Part shown: positions 16,705 through 26,806 of the stretch, piece after piece
How positions within the stretch are numbered: the first letter of the stretch is position 1
Layout of the letters: every line of letters starts with the position of its first letter
Assembly (NCBI RefSeq): GCF_000429845.1
Contig: NZ_KE386972.1
Location: 187,976-251,975 of the forward strand
DNA length: 64,000 nucleotides
Source of the DNA: Comamonas composti DSM 21721
Lineage (GTDB): Bacteria; Pseudomonadota; Gammaproteobacteria; Burkholderiales; Burkholderiaceae_C
Reading direction: 5' to 3'
Notes under the pieces: model-generated
The model's input: only the letters and a program-made list of their open reading frames with translations
What the model was told of the DNA's origin: nothing
The model's database searches: none
Made by a program: the position numbers and the translations under genes

Positions 16705-18380
16705 GCCATGCCGACAACGCACTGCTGCTGGATGTGCAAAACCTGCAGGTGGGCTTTGAGACGCCCCGGGGCTTCAAGCCCGTGGTCAGGGGCTTTGACC
16801 TGCAGTTGCGCCGGGGCCAGACCCTGGCCATCGTGGGCGAATCCGGCTCGGGCAAGACCGTGGCCACGCGCGCCCTGCTGGGGCTGGCCGGTGACGATGC
16901 GGTCATTCAGGCCGATGTGCTGCGCTTTGACGGCCGCTCGCTGCTAGGCGCCGGTGCGCGCGATCTGCGGGCGCTGCGCGGCGCCCAGATCGGCTATGTG
17001 CTGCAGGATGCGCTGGTCTCGCTGGACCCGCTGCGGCCCGTGGGCCGCGAGATTGCCGAAGCCCTGCTGGCCCATGCGCGGCCCGGCGTGCCCCGCACCG
17101 CCGCACACACGGCCACGCGCACCGTGGAGCTGCTGGCCGAGGTCGGCGTGCCCCAGCCCGAAGTACGCCGGCACCAGTATCCGGGCGAGCTCTCGGGCGG
17201 CCTGCGTCAGCGCGCGCTGATCGCCACGGCCCTGGCCCAGAGCCCGCCGCTCATCATTGCCGACGAGCCCACGACGGCGCTGGACGTGCTGGTCCAGGCC
17301 CAGGTGCTGCAAGTGCTGGAGCAGCTGATACGGGGCGGCACCAGCCTGATCCTCATCAGCCACGACCTGTCCGTGGTCGCGCGCCTGGCCGACCACATCC
17401 TCGTGATGAAGAACGGCCAGGTGCTGGAGTCCGGCCCTGCGGTCCAGGTGCTGGGCCGCCCGCAACATCCGTATACGCGGGCGCTGATCAAGGCCATCCC
17501 GGGCGCGGATACGCGCGGCCAGCGGCTCAGCGACCTGCCGGCACCGGCGATTGCGGCAGCTCCGGCCACAGCGCTCACCCCGGACAGCGGCGAGCCCCCG
17601 GTGCTGCTCGAAGCCGTGGCGCTGAACAAGGCCTTCAAGGCGCCCGATGGACAGCCCTTGCATGCGCTGCGCCAGGTCTCGCTGCAGCTGCGCCGCGGCG
17701 AGGTGCTGGGCATCGTCGGTGCATCGGGTTCGGGCAAGAGCACGGTGGCGCGCGTGCTGCTGGGGCTCACGCCCGTGGACAGCGGCCAGGTGCTGTTCCA
17801 TGGCCGGCAATGGCTGAACGGCGATGCCCGGGAGCAGCGGCGCGTGCGCGGCAAGATCGCCATGGTCTACCAGGACCCGTACAGCTCCTTCGATCCGCGC
17901 TGGACCGTGGCGCGCATTCTGCGCGACGTGCTCGCGCTGCATGGCGACGGCCAGCCCGTGCAGCGCAGCGATGTCATCCGCCTGCTGCGCACCGTGGGGC
18001 TGGATGCCCTGCATGCCGATGCCTATCCGCTGCAGCTCTCCGGCGGCCAGCGCCAGCGCGTGGCCATTGCCCGCGCGCTGGCCGTGAAGCCCGAGGTGCT
18101 GATCCTCGACGAAGCCGTCTCGGCGCTGGACGTGAGCATCCAGGCCCAGATCCTGGACCTGCTGGCCGATCTGCGCACACGCCTGAACCTGTCCATCCTG
18201 TTCATCTCGCACGACCTGGGCGTGATCCACCACATCGCCGACCGCGTGCTGGTCATGCACAACGGCGAAATCGTGGAAGGCGGCAGCGCCCATTCCGTGT
18301 TCACCACCCCCCGCCACCCCTATACCCGCGCACTTCTCGCAGCCCTGCCCCGGCTTGAGCCCCGGCAGTTGGCCGCATGA
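16701..18380 (+). CDS. Fused double ATP-binding ABC protein (DppD-DppF type)
   Basis: 559 aa with two complete nucleotide-binding domains. Domain 1 has Walker A GESGSGKTVATRALLG (about residues 48-63) and signature LSGGLRQRALIATAL. Domain 2 has Walker A GASGSGKSTVARVLLG and signature LSGGQRQRVAIARAL, with Walker B VLILDEAVSALD. Each ends in an oligopeptide-transporter C-terminal extension (HPYTRALIKAIPG; HPYTRALLAALPR). Peptide/nickel importers usually use two separate ATPases; fused versions are common in this operon type. It energises the two permeases encoded just upstream. Confidence 0.92.
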   Translation: MSHADNALLLDVQNLQVGFETPRGFKPVVRGFDLQLRRGQTLAIVGESGSGKTVATRALLGLAGDDAVIQADVLRFDGRSLLGAGARDLRALRGAQIGYVLQDALVSLDPLRPVGREIAEALLAHARPGVPRTAAHTATRTVELLAEVGVPQPEVRRHQYPGELSGGLRQRALIATALAQSPPLIIADEPTTALDVLVQAQVLQVLEQLIRGGTSLILISHDLSVVARLADHILVMKNGQVLESGPAVQVLGRPQHPYTRALIKAIPGADTRGQRLSDLPAPAIAAAPATALTPDSGEPPVLLEAVALNKAFKAPDGQPLHALRQVSLQLRRGEVLGIVGASGSGKSTVARVLLGLTPVDSGQVLFHGRQWLNGDAREQRRVRGKIAMVYQDPYSSFDPRWTVARILRDVLALHGDGQPVQRSDVIRLLRTVGLDALHADAYPLQLSGGQRQRVAIARALAVKPEVLILDEAVSALDVSIQAQILDLLADLRTRLNLSILFISHDLGVIHHIADRVLVMHNGEIVEGGSAHSVFTTPRHPYTRALLAALPRLEPRQLAA

Positions 18381-18408
18381 CAAAACCACCACAGGAAAGA
18401 GCATCCGC

Positions 18409-19665
18409 ATGACATACGACGCACACATCGAAGACGGCTGGGGCGAGGGCCCATCGGCCCGCTACGCCGCCCTGGCCAGCCGCTTTCGCGGCATTTTCGA
18501 CGACATCCGCGCCAGCGCCGCCGAGCGCGAAGTGCAGCGCATACTGCCGCACGACCAGGTACGCGCGCTGGCCCGGGCCGGCTTCACGGCGCTGCGCGTG
18601 CCCGAGGAAGACGGCGGCAGCGGCGCCACCTTGCCCGAGCTATTTGCCTTGCTGGTCGAGCTGGGCGAGGCCGACTCCAACGTGGCCCAGGCCCTGCGCT
18701 CGCATCTGGGCTTTGTGGAGCAGGTGCTCAATGCCAGCCCCAGTGCCTGGCGCAAGAGCTGGCTGCAGCGCCTGGCACTGGGCACCCTGGTCGGCCCGGG
18801 CCGCAGCGAAAGCGGCGAGGTCACCCAGGGCAAGCGCGCCACGCGGCTGCTGCAGCAGGACGGGCGCTGGATTCTGCGCGGCACCAAGTTCTACTCCACA
18901 GGTGCGCTGTATGCGGACTGGATCGACGTGGGCGCCACCGGTGCCGACGGCACCGACTACGTGGCCCTGGTCCAGCGCCATGCGCCCGGCGTGGAGCCGC
19001 TGGACGACTGGAACGGCTTCGGCCAGCGCCTGACCTCCAGCGGCACCACGCACTACCGCGACGTGGAGGTGGACCCGGCCCAGATCCGGCTGGACGGCGA
19101 GCGCTTTGCCTACTACCAGTCCTTCTACCAGCTCGTGCACCTGGCCAATGCCGCCGGCATTGCGCGCGCCATCAGCCGCGAGACGGCCCTGGCCGTGCGC
19201 GAGCGCACGCGCAGCTTCAGCAACGGCAATGCAGACCTGGTGCGCCATGACCCCCAGGTGCTGGAAGTCGTGGGCCAGCTGCGCGCTGCTGCCTACAGCA
19301 GCGGCGCCATCGTGCAGCACAATGCGCGCGCCGTGGAGCGCGTGTGGCAGGCCGCACAACAGGGCGACGCCGCCGCGCTGGAGCAGGCGCGCGCCACGGC
19401 CGACCTGGAAATCGCCCAGGCCCAGCACATCGTCTTCGAGCTGGTGCTCAACGCCTCCACCCAGCTGTTCGATGCGCTGGGCGCCTCCTCCACCCTGGTG
19501 CCGCTGGCCCTGGACCGCTTCTGGCGCAATGTGCGCACGCTGGCCACGCACAATCCGCGCATTTACAAGACGCGCATTGCGGGCGACTTTGCGGTCAACG
19601 GCACGCCCGCGCCCGACCAATGGGGTATTGGCGTGGTGCGCCCGGCGCTCAAGGCCGCAGCCTGA
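18409..19665 (+). CDS. Acyl-CoA dehydrogenase-like flavoprotein, DszC/SfnB family
   Basis: 418 aa. The fold is acyl-CoA dehydrogenase-like: N-terminal helical domain (LPHDQVRALARAGFTALRVP), middle beta domain (GRWILRGTKFYSTGALYADW), C-terminal helical domain. The pattern fits the reduced-flavin-dependent monooxygenase branch (DszC of dibenzothiophene desulfurisation, SfnB of sulfur acquisition) more than fatty-acid enzymes. These oxidise a sulfur- or nitrogen-containing substrate with FMNH2 and O2. The gene sits between an ABC importer and a DszA/NtaA-like monooxygenase, 11 bases before the latter. The substrate is unknown. A flavin reductase, which such enzymes need, is not seen in the window. 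Confidence 0.8.
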   Translation: MTYDAHIEDGWGEGPSARYAALASRFRGIFDDIRASAAEREVQRILPHDQVRALARAGFTALRVPEEDGGSGATLPELFALLVELGEADSNVAQALRSHLGFVEQVLNASPSAWRKSWLQRLALGTLVGPGRSESGEVTQGKRATRLLQQDGRWILRGTKFYSTGALYADWIDVGATGADGTDYVALVQRHAPGVEPLDDWNGFGQRLTSSGTTHYRDVEVDPAQIRLDGERFAYYQSFYQLVHLANAAGIARAISRETALAVRERTRSFSNGNADLVRHDPQVLEVVGQLRAAAYSSGAIVQHNARAVERVWQAAQQGDAAALEQARATADLEIAQAQHIVFELVLNASTQLFDALGASSTLVPLALDRFWRNVRTLATHNPRIYKTRIAGDFAVNGTPAPDQWGIGVVRPALKAAA

Positions 19666-19676
19666 ACGGGGAAGAC

Positions 19677-21056
19677 ATGTACGACAAACAGCCCTGGATC
19701 CTCAACGGCTTTGCGATGAACGTGCCCGGCCATATCAGCGCCGGCCTGTGGCGTCATCCGGCCGACCATTCCCACCGCCATACCGAGCTCGAGCACTGGA
19801 TAGCGCTGGCGCGCCTGCTCGAAGACGGCGGCTTTGATGCCATGTTTCTGGCCGATGTACTGGGGCCGGTTGACGTCTACCAGGGCCGGCCGGATGCCGC
19901 CTTGCGCAACGGCGTGCAGACTCCCGTGGACGACCCCATGCTGCTGGTCTCGGCCATGGCCGCAGCCACGCGGCATCTGGGCTTCGGGGTCACGGTGTCC
20001 ACCACCTACGAGCAGCCCTATCTGCTGGCGCGCAAGTTCACCACGCTCGACCATCTGACGCGGGGACGCATCGCCTGGAACGTGGTCACCTCGGCCCTGG
20101 ACTCGGCCGCACGCAATCTGGGGCTGGAGCAGGCCATAGACCATGACGAGCGCTACGAGATCGCCCAGGAGTTTCTGGAGGTCGGCTACAAGCTCTGGGA
20201 AGGCTCATGGGAGGACAACGCCCTGGTGCGCGACCGCGAACGCGGCATCTATGTGGACGCCAGCAAGGTCCACCCCATACGTCACCAGGGCAAGTACTTT
20301 CGCGTGCATGACGCCCATCTGAGCCAGCCCAGCGTGCAGCGCACGCCCGTGCTGTTCCAGGCCGGCTCGTCCACGCGCGGGCGGGCGTTTGCGGCCAGCA
20401 ATGCCGAGGTGGTGTTTCTGGGCGGGGCCACGGCCGCCGACATCCGCCGCAGCATCGATCAGACCCGCGCACAGGCCCTGGCGCTGGGGCGCGCGCCCGA
20501 GGCCATGCGCTTCATCTCGGGCGTGACCGTGATCACGGCGGCCACCGACGCCGAGGCCGAAGCCAAGCACCGCGAGTACCTGGAGGCCGCCGACCTCGAA
20601 GCCGCGCTGGTGCTGTTCTCCTGCTGGACCGGCATCGACTGGTCACAGTACCCGCTGGACCATCCGCTGGAATACATAGAGACCAATGCCATACGCTCGG
20701 CCCTGGCCAACTTCACGCGCATCGATGCGCAAAAACGCTGGACGCTGGGCGAGATTGCTCGCTATATCTGCGTGGGCGGCCTGCACCCGGTGTTCGTGGG
20801 CGGGCCGACCAAGGTCGCGGATGCGCTGGAGGCCTATGCCGAGGCCGCAGGCGTGGACGGCTTCAACGTGGCCTATGCGGTCAGCCCCGGCAGCTTCGAG
20901 GACTTTGCGCGCCACCTCTCACCCGAGCTGCGCCGCCGAGGCCGCATACGCAAGCGCCCCGAGCAGGCGCAAACCTTGAGAGAGCGTCTGCAGGGCCCGG
21001 GCCAGCGCCGGCTGCGCAGTGATCATCCAGGAGCAGGGTATCGATACACCCCCTGA
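19677..21056 (+). CDS. LLM-class FMN-dependent monooxygenase, NtaA/SnaA/DszA family
   Basis: 459 aa from the ATG at 19677. It has the NtaA/SnaA/DszA TIM-barrel marks: NGFAMNVPGHISAGLWRHP, the central LDHLTRGRIAWNVVTSALD, RYEIAQEFLEVGYKLWEGSW, and YFRVHDAHLSQPSVQRTPVL with FQAGSSTRGRAFAA. Family members are cytoplasmic two-component monooxygenases that cleave C-S or C-N bonds (dibenzothiophene sulfone, nitrilotriacetate). Together with the upstream flavoprotein and the ABC importer it suggests a scavenging pathway. The final residues (GYRYTP) and the TGA are encoded within extragenic repeat copy B, so the C-terminus was probably altered by repeat insertion. Confidence 0.87.
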   Translation: MYDKQPWILNGFAMNVPGHISAGLWRHPADHSHRHTELEHWIALARLLEDGGFDAMFLADVLGPVDVYQGRPDAALRNGVQTPVDDPMLLVSAMAAATRHLGFGVTVSTTYEQPYLLARKFTTLDHLTRGRIAWNVVTSALDSAARNLGLEQAIDHDERYEIAQEFLEVGYKLWEGSWEDNALVRDRERGIYVDASKVHPIRHQGKYFRVHDAHLSQPSVQRTPVLFQAGSSTRGRAFAASNAEVVFLGGATAADIRRSIDQTRAQALALGRAPEAMRFISGVTVITAATDAEAEAKHREYLEAADLEAALVLFSCWTGIDWSQYPLDHPLEYIETNAIRSALANFTRIDAQKRWTLGEIARYICVGGLHPVFVGGPTKVADALEAYAEAAGVDGFNVAYAVSPGSFEDFARHLSPELRRRGRIRKRPEQAQTLRERLQGPGQRRLRSDHPGAGYRYTP

Positions 21057-21163
21057 GCGGCTGCGCCGCTTCCCCCTCTCTCTTCGGGAGGGGGACGACG
21101 TCCTCGCTGACCTGGGGTACAAGGCGGCTCTTGCTCGAAGCCCTTGTCTTGGGGCGCGCCGGC
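21045..21163 (+). repeat. About 115-bp extragenic repeat, copy B
   Basis: CACCCCCTGAGCGGCTGCGC, then CCCCCTCTCTCTTCGGGAGG, then GACGACGTCCTCGCTGACCT; it aligns over its length with 14536-14653. It begins inside the last codons of the monooxygenase and supplies its stop codon. Confidence 0.75.
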
Positions 21164-21195
21164 TGCAAGCGCCGCGAGGGGAGGATATTCAAAAC

Positions 21196-21282
21196 AGGAG
21201 CGGCTACCGCTTGGTTACCAACGATTTCAGATGCAGAACCATCTGAAATCCTTATGTAGCAAGCGCTAACAGCTCCTTTTTC
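21196..21282. repeat. Extragenic inverted repeat, copy 2 (possible bidirectional terminator)
   Basis: The outer arms AGGAGCGGCTACCGCTTG and CAAGCGCTAACAGCTCCT enclose a perfect inner stem GATTTCAGATG/CATCTGAAATC and are followed by TTTTT. It lies between the convergent monooxygenase and uvrA genes, a good position for a bidirectional terminator. Close relative of 4096-4182. Confidence 0.75.
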
Positions 21283-21283
21283 A

Positions 21284-24200
21284 TCATTTCAAATAGGGCT
21301 TGAGATAGCGCCCCGTATGGCTGGCCGGGTTTGCGGCCACCTGTTCGGGCGTGCCCGTGGCCACGACCTGGCCGCCGCCCGAGCCGCCTTCGGGGCCCAT
21401 GTCCACGATCCAGTCTGCGGTCTTGATCACGTCCAGGTTGTGCTCGATGACGACGATGGTGTTGCCCGCATCGCGCAGTTGCTGCAAGACCTTGAGCAGC
21501 AGGTCTATGTCGGCGAAGTGCAGGCCAGTCGTGGGCTCGTCGAGGATGTAGAGCGTGCGCCCCGTGTCGCGCTTGGACAGCTCCTGGGCGAGCTTGACGC
21601 GCTGGGCTTCACCGCCCGAGAGCGTGGTCGCGCTCTGGCCCAGGCGGATGTAGGACAGGCCCACGTCCAGCAGCGTCTGCAGCTTGCGCGCAATGGTCGG
21701 CACGTCCTTGAAGAAGGCGTGAGCGTCCTCCACGGTCATCTCCAGGATTTGCGAGATGTTCCTGCCCTTCCACTGCACTTCCAGGGTTTCGCGGTTGTAG
21801 CGCTGGCCGTTGCAGATGTCGCATGGCACATAGACATCGGGCAGAAAGTGCATTTCCACCTTGACCATGCCGTCGCCCTGGCAGGCTTCGCAGCGCCCGC
21901 CGGCCACGTTGAAGGAAAAGCGCCCGGGCCCGTAGCCGCGCTCCCTGGCGGTCGTCGTCTCGGCCATGAGGTCGCGTATCGGCGTGAACAGGCCCGTATA
22001 GGTGGCGGGGTTGCTGCGCGGCGTGCGGCCTATGGGGCTTTGGTCAACGTTGATGACCTTGTCGAAATACTCCATGCCCAGGATCTCGTCGTGCGCCGCA
22101 GGCTCGGTGCCTGCACGGTGGATCTGGCGCGCGGCCTCGGCATACAGCGTGTCGTTGACCAGGGTGCTCTTGCCCGAGCCCGAGACGCCGGTCACGCAGG
22201 TCAGCAGGCCCACGGGGAAGTCCACGCTCACGCTCTTGAGATTGTGGCCGCGCGCGCCCACCACGCGCAGCGCCTGCAGCCGGGGCGTTTCGCCAGACTC
22301 TGGCCCGGCCTTGGTGCTGGTCGCCTTGCGGGCCGGCCCCTTGGGAAAGCCCTTGCCCTTGGCGGGCTCGGCGCTTTCGGTTTCGATGACCGGCTGCCAG
22401 GGCAGGCGCCGCGCGGGCAGGGCAATCGCCTGCGTGCCTGCGAGGTAGCGGCCCGTGGGCGAGTCGGGATTCGCACGCACCTCGTCATAGGTGCCCTGGG
22501 CCATGATGCGTCCGCCGTGCACGCCCGCGCCCGGGCCCAGGTCGATGATCTGGTCGGCCGCGCGCATCATGTCCTCGTCATGCTCGACCACGATCACGCT
22601 GTTGCCCAGGTCGCGCAGCCGGATCAGCGTGGCGATGAGCTTGTCGTTGTCGCGCTGGTGCAGACCTATGCTGGGCTCGTCCAGCACATACATCACGCCC
22701 GTGAGGCCGGAGCCGATCTGGCTGGCCAGGCGTATGCGCTGGGCCTCGCCGCCGGAGAGGGTGTCGGCGCCGCGCTCCAGGCTCAGATAGCTCAGGCCCA
22801 CGTCGTTGAGAAAGCGCAGGCGCGAGGCGATCTCGCGCACCACCTTGCCCGCGATCTCGGCCTTGGCGCCCGAGAGCTGCAGCGCTTCGCCCCAGGCCTG
22901 GGCCTGGGCCAGCGTGGAGCGGCCCACCTCGTAGATGGCGCGCGCCTGGTCGCCCTCGCCCACGCGCACAAAGCGCGCTTCGCGGCGCAAACGCGTGCCC
23001 TCGCAGTCGGGGCAGATGCTGATGCTGCGCAGCCGCGCGAGATCGTCGCGTACCACGCTGGATTCGGTCTCGCGCCAGCGCCGCGTGATGTTGGGGATGA
23101 TGCCCTCGAACGCATGGCGCTTGACCAGGGTCTCGCCCTTGCGCGCGCCGCTGTCGAGCACGTAGTTGAACGCAACCTCCTCCTCGCCCGAGCCGTGCAG
23201 CATCACCCGGCGCACCTTCTCGGGCAGCTCCTCGAACGGCAGCTCTATGTCGGCGCCGTAATGCCGGGCCACGCTCTCCAGCAGGGAGAAGTAATAGCCG
23301 TTGCGCCGGTCCCAGCCCTTGACGGCGCCGCTGGCCAGCGAGAGCGTGGGAAAGGCCACCACGCGCTCGGCATCAAAGCTCTCGGCGCAGCCCAGGCCGT
23401 CGCAGCTGGGGCAGGCGCCCATGGGCGAGTTGAAGGAGAACAGGCGCGGCTCCAGCTCGGGCAGGGCGTAGCTGCACAGCGGGCAGGCGAAGCGCGCGCT
23501 GAACAAATGCTCGCGCCCGCTGTCCATCTCCAGCGCAATCACGCGGCCGCCAGCCTCGGCGCCGCCCGCGCGCAACGCGGCCTCGAAGCTCTCGGCCAGG
23601 CGCTGCTGGGCATCGGGCCGGATCTTGAGGCGGTCGATCACCACATCGATGTCGTGGCGCTCGTTCTTCTCCAGCGCGGGCAGGGCATGGGCTTCATGGA
23701 TCTTGCCGTCGATGCGAAAGCGCACATAGCCCTGGGCCTGCATCTGGGCCAGCAGCTCGGCGAACTCGCCCTTCTTGTTGCGCGCCAGCGGCCCCAGCAC
23801 CATGAGGCGCGTGTCCTCGGGCAGGGCCAGGGCCGCATCCACCATCTGGCTGATGGTCTGGGACTGCAGCGGCAGATCGTGCTCCGGGCAATAGGGCGTG
23901 CCCGCGCGCGCGAACAGCAGGCGCAGGTAGTCGTTGATCTCGGTCACCGTGCCCACGGTGGAGCGCGGGTTGTGGCTGGTGGCCTTTTGCTCGATGCTGA
24001 TCGCGGGCGACAGGCCTTCGATCAGGTCCACATCGGGCTTGTCCAGCCGCCCCAGGAACTGGCGCGCATAGGCCGACAGACTTTCCACATAGCGGCGCTG
24101 GCCTTCGGCGTACAGGGTATCGAAGGCCAGGCTTGACTTGCCCGAGCCCGACAGCCCCGTGATCACCACCAGGCGGTTGCGCGGAATATCGAGGTCGATG

Positions 24201-24340
24201 TTCTTGAGGTTGTGCGTGCGCGCACCACGAATGCTGATGCGCTGCTGCGCCAGGGCCTGGCCCAGATAGCGGCCGGACTCCTGGCCTGGCTCCTGGCCGC
24301 GAGCCTGGGCCTGATCGTCGGGAAAAACGTGAGATGGCAT
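21284..24340 (-). CDS. uvrA: Excinuclease ABC subunit A
   Basis: 1018 aa if started at the ATG at 24340; a longer version from 24370 is possible. UvrA recognises damaged DNA in nucleotide excision repair as a dimer with UvrB. Two ABC modules are present: Walker [21 protein letters not shown] with signature [16 protein letters not shown], and [16 protein letters not shown] with [15 protein letters not shown]. Zinc-finger Cys pairs are seen in [14 protein letters not shown] ... CPSCDGLG and in CEACQGDG ... [10 protein letters not shown]. It faces an MFS gene divergently. I see no clear LexA box (CTGT-N8-ACAG) in the 127-base gap. Confidence 0.97.
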   Translation of the reverse strand: MPSHVFPDDQAQARGQEPGQESGRYLGQALAQQRISIRGARTHNLKNIDLDIPRNRLVVITGLSGSGKSSLAFDTLYAEGQRRYVESLSAYARQFLGRLDKPDVDLIEGLSPAISIEQKATSHNPRSTVGTVTEINDYLRLLFARAGTPYCPEHDLPLQSQTISQMVDAALALPEDTRLMVLGPLARNKKGEFAELLAQMQAQGYVRFRIDGKIHEAHALPALEKNERHDIDVVIDRLKIRPDAQQRLAESFEAALRAGGAEAGGRVIALEMDSGREHLFSARFACPLCSYALPELEPRLFSFNSPMGACPSCDGLGCAESFDAERVVAFPTLSLASGAVKGWDRRNGYYFSLLESVARHYGADIELPFEELPEKVRRVMLHGSGEEEVAFNYVLDSGARKGETLVKRHAFEGIIPNITRRWRETESSVVRDDLARLRSISICPDCEGTRLRREARFVRVGEGDQARAIYEVGRSTLAQAQAWGEALQLSGAKAEIAGKVVREIASRLRFLNDVGLSYLSLERGADTLSGGEAQRIRLASQIGSGLTGVMYVLDEPSIGLHQRDNDKLIATLIRLRDLGNSVIVVEHDEDMMRAADQIIDLGPGAGVHGGRIMAQGTYDEVRANPDSPTGRYLAGTQAIALPARRLPWQPVIETESAEPAKGKGFPKGPARKATSTKAGPESGETPRLQALRVVGARGHNLKSVSVDFPVGLLTCVTGVSGSGKSTLVNDTLYAEAARQIHRAGTEPAAHDEILGMEYFDKVINVDQSPIGRTPRSNPATYTGLFTPIRDLMAETTTARERGYGPGRFSFNVAGGRCEACQGDGMVKVEMHFLPDVYVPCDICNGQRYNRETLEVQWKGRNISQILEMTVEDAHAFFKDVPTIARKLQTLLDVGLSYIRLGQSATTLSGGEAQRVKLAQELSKRDTGRTLYILDEPTTGLHFADIDLLLKVLQQLRDAGNTIVVIEHNLDVIKTADWIVDMGPEGGSGGGQVVATGTPEQVAANPASHTGRYLKPYLK

Positions 24341-24467
24341 TGCGCACCGCATCAAAATCGAACCTGACATGATAGGCCACAAGCCAAAGCCGACGCATCT
24401 GGCCTCCATGGGCGACAATGCCAGTTTTGCCTTCGGGATCCTCCCTTTTGCGCCCTCTGTCCGCCCC

Positions 24468-25670
24468 ATGACTCAGCCCGCCTCCGCCACCACCATGACA
24501 CCGCAGGAAAGACGCGCCAGCGCCAGCCTGGCCCTGATCTTTGCGCTGCGCATGCTGGGCCTGTTCCTGGTGCTGCCCGTCTTCGCGCTGGAGGCGCACA
24601 AATACCCGGGCGGCGATGACGCGGCCCTGGTCGGCCTGGCCATGGGCCTGTACGGCCTCACCCAGGCCGTGTTCCAGCTTCCGCTGGGCCTGGCCTCGGA
24701 CCGCTTCGGGCGCAAGCGCGTCATCGTCGCCGGCCTCGTGGTGTTTGCGGCAGGCAGCCTGATCGCGGCCACCGCCGATTCGCTGCTGGGCCTGATGTGG
24801 GGCCGCGGCCTGCAGGGCGCGGGCGCGGTCTCGGCCGCCGTCACGGCCCTGCTGGCCGATCTCACGCGCGATGCCGTGCGCACCAAGGCCATGGCCCTGG
24901 TCGGCGCCAGCATCGGCCTGATGTTCGCGCTGGCCCTGGTGCTCAGCCCGCTGCTCGCGGCCTGGGGCGGCCTGCCCGGCATCTTCGGCCTGACCTGTGC
25001 CCTGGCCCTGGCCGGCGTGGCCGTGGTGCTGTGGGTCGTCCCCGCCGAGCCCGCCCAGGCCGCGCCCGGGCAGCGCGCAGGCATGGCCGCACTGCTGCGC
25101 CACCGCGACCTGCTGCGCCTGAACCTGGGCGTGTTCGTGCTGCACACGGTGCAGATGTCCATGTGGGTTGTCGTGCCCGCCCTGCTGGTGCAGGCGGGAC
25201 TGGCCAAGAACGTGCACTGGCAGGTCTATCTGCCGGCCGTGCTCCTGTCCTTTCTGGCCATGGGCGGCCTGTTCGCGATGGAGCGACGCGGCCGCCTGCG
25301 CGCGGCCCTGCTGGGCGCGATTGCCCTGGTAGCCCTGGTACAGGCCGGCCTGGGCCTGGTCGCGGCGGCCGACGGCCAGCCCGGGCTGTGGCTGATGGCC
25401 GGCCTGCTGTTCGCGTTCTTCTGCGGCTTCAACACGCTGGAGGCCACCCAGCCCAGCCTGGTCTCGCGCATGGCGCCGGCCGAGCTGCGCGGCGCAGCCC
25501 TGGGCGCCTACAACACACTGCAGTCGCTGGGCCTGTTCGCGGGCGGCGCCCTGGGCGGAGCCTTGCTCAAGTGGGCGGGCGCACCCGGACTGTTTGCCAT
25601 GACCACGGCTCTGACGGCCCTGTGGCTGCTCATCACCTGGCCGCTGAGACCTGTGGGCCGCCACGGATAA
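24468..25670 (+). CDS. MFS transporter (YajR-like drug/solute efflux)
   Basis: 400 aa from the ATG at 24468; the in-frame upstream codons to 24369 overlap the uvrA leader and are rejected. Twelve predicted helices. The conserved MFS loop is [18 protein letters not shown] and the N-terminal helix reads [20 protein letters not shown], typical of the YajR-type subfamily found between uvrA and ssb in many betaproteobacteria. A proton-driven efflux role is likely; the substrate is unknown. Confidence 0.87.
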   Translation: MTQPASATTMTPQERRASASLALIFALRMLGLFLVLPVFALEAHKYPGGDDAALVGLAMGLYGLTQAVFQLPLGLASDRFGRKRVIVAGLVVFAAGSLIAATADSLLGLMWGRGLQGAGAVSAAVTALLADLTRDAVRTKAMALVGASIGLMFALALVLSPLLAAWGGLPGIFGLTCALALAGVAVVLWVVPAEPAQAAPGQRAGMAALLRHRDLLRLNLGVFVLHTVQMSMWVVVPALLVQAGLAKNVHWQVYLPAVLLSFLAMGGLFAMERRGRLRAALLGAIALVALVQAGLGLVAAADGQPGLWLMAGLLFAFFCGFNTLEATQPSLVSRMAPAELRGAALGAYNTLQSLGLFAGGALGGALLKWAGAPGLFAMTTALTALWLLITWPLRPVGRHG

Positions 25671-25773
25671 ATCGCACAGCCAAGCCCTGTCGCTTGCGGC
25701 ACAATGGCGCGTCTGGACCGGGATCCTCCAGCTTTATGCCCGGACCATTTTTATTCTGTAAAGGTATTCACAC

Positions 25774-26331
25774 ATGGCATCCGTCAACAAAGTCATCATC
25801 GTCGGCAACCTCGGGCGCGACCCTGAAATGCGCACCTTTCCGAGCGGTGACCAGGTGGCCAATGTGACCATCGCCACCACCGACCGCTGGCGCGACAAGA
25901 ACACCGGCGAGAACAAGGAGGCCACGGAATGGCACCGCGTGGTGTTCAACGGCCGCCTCGCCGAAATCGTGGGCCAGTACCTGCGCAAGGGCAGCCAGGT
26001 CTATGTGGAAGGCAGCCTGCGCACGCGCAAATGGACCGATCAGGCCTCGGGCCAGGAACGCTACGCCACCGAAATCCGCGCCGACAGCATGCAGATGCTG
26101 GGCAGCCGACAGCAAGGCGGTGGCCAGGGCGGCGGTTATGGCGATGACAGCTATGGCGATGCGGGCGGCTACGAAGCCCCTCAAGCCCCGCGCCGCGCCG
26201 CACCCCAGCAGCCCGCACAGCGCCCTGCCGCAGCACCGCAGCAACGCCCTGCAGCACCCGCCCCCATGGCCCCGCCCCCCCAGCGCGCCGCCTCGGGCTT
26301 TGACGACATGGACGACGATATTCCGTTCTAA
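25774..26331 (+). CDS. ssb: Single-stranded DNA-binding protein
   Basis: 185 aa. The N-terminal OB fold (about residues 1-110) has the classic [40 protein letters not shown] and [16 protein letters not shown] segments. A low-complexity Gly/Gln/Pro/Ala linker follows, and the acidic tip DMDDDIPF docks partner proteins. SSB coats single-stranded DNA during replication and repair. AAGG precedes the start by 8 bases. A strong terminator follows at 26357. Confidence 0.97.
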   Translation: MASVNKVIIVGNLGRDPEMRTFPSGDQVANVTIATTDRWRDKNTGENKEATEWHRVVFNGRLAEIVGQYLRKGSQVYVEGSLRTRKWTDQASGQERYATEIRADSMQMLGSRQQGGGQGGGYGDDSYGDAGGYEAPQAPRRAAPQQPAQRPAAAPQQRPAAPAPMAPPPQRAASGFDDMDDDIPF

Positions 26332-26356
26332 AACCACCTTATCCGTATCTGTAAAC

Positions 26357-26395
26357 AAAAAGCCCTAAGCACTTGTTGCTTAGGGCTTTTTGTTT
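26357..26395 (+). terminator. Rho-independent terminator of ssb
   Basis: AAAAAGCCCTAAGC (26357-26370) and GCTTAGGGCTTTTT (26378-26391) form a perfect 14-bp stem with a 7-nt loop and a T-rich right arm. A second GGGCTTTTT follows at once. Because both arms end in A/T runs it could also work leftwards. Confidence 0.92.
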
Positions 26396-26555
26396 AGGGC
26401 TTTTTCTTGTCGGCTGCCCTGTCCCGCAAATCACTGGCATTGATCGTGCATGCGAATGCATGCATCTTGGACCTGGAGATGCCACGATGAGAACAGAGCG
26501 AGGACGAGCGAGCACGGTTGCAATCGTTTGCGCACAGCCGCTCTTTGCCGGCGGC

Positions 26556-26806
26556 CCTGGGCAATCGCGCGCCTGGTTTTGGCCAGCGCCGCAGACGAGC
26601 CGAGCCGAGCAACGCGATTGCCGCATGGCTGAAGTTGCCCCGCCAACATCTCGCGACGCACTGGAGCGTGCGCACCGTGGCTGCCGAGACCGGCCTACGC
26701 AGCTCTTTGGGCTAAAGCCGCATCGATCCGAGAGCTTCTGCCCGTCTGTCCGCTCTTTCCCGAGAAACTGCATGACGCAGCCGGCCGTAATCAGCGAAGC
26801 AGGACA
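26556..26806 (+). pseudogene. Decayed IS630-family transposase fragment
   Basis: No intact frame exists, but fragments in all three plus frames follow each other in the order of an IS630-family transposase. ARLVLASAADEPS (about 26567-26605) resembles the N-terminal HTH region. ATHWSVRTVAAETGL (about 26653-26697) matches the conserved ATHWSTR-type motif. LGLKPHRSESF (about 26706-26738) and FPEKLHDAAG (about 26757-26786) match the following GL.PHR..(T/S)FK...DP.F..K..D.VGLY region. Frameshifts separate the pieces and the catalytic DDE part is missing. It lies between the ssb terminator and the tph block, and ends where the binding-protein gene ends. Recognition is from memory of the family. Confidence 0.65.

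Noticed and set aside
21317..24136. 939-codon plus-strand frame opposite uvrA
   Set aside because: A shadow of uvrA caused by high GC; composition is His/Gln/Ala-rich nonsense with no family resemblance.
24341..24467. SOS (LexA) box in front of uvrA
   Set aside because: No CTGT-N8-ACAG or close variant found by eye.
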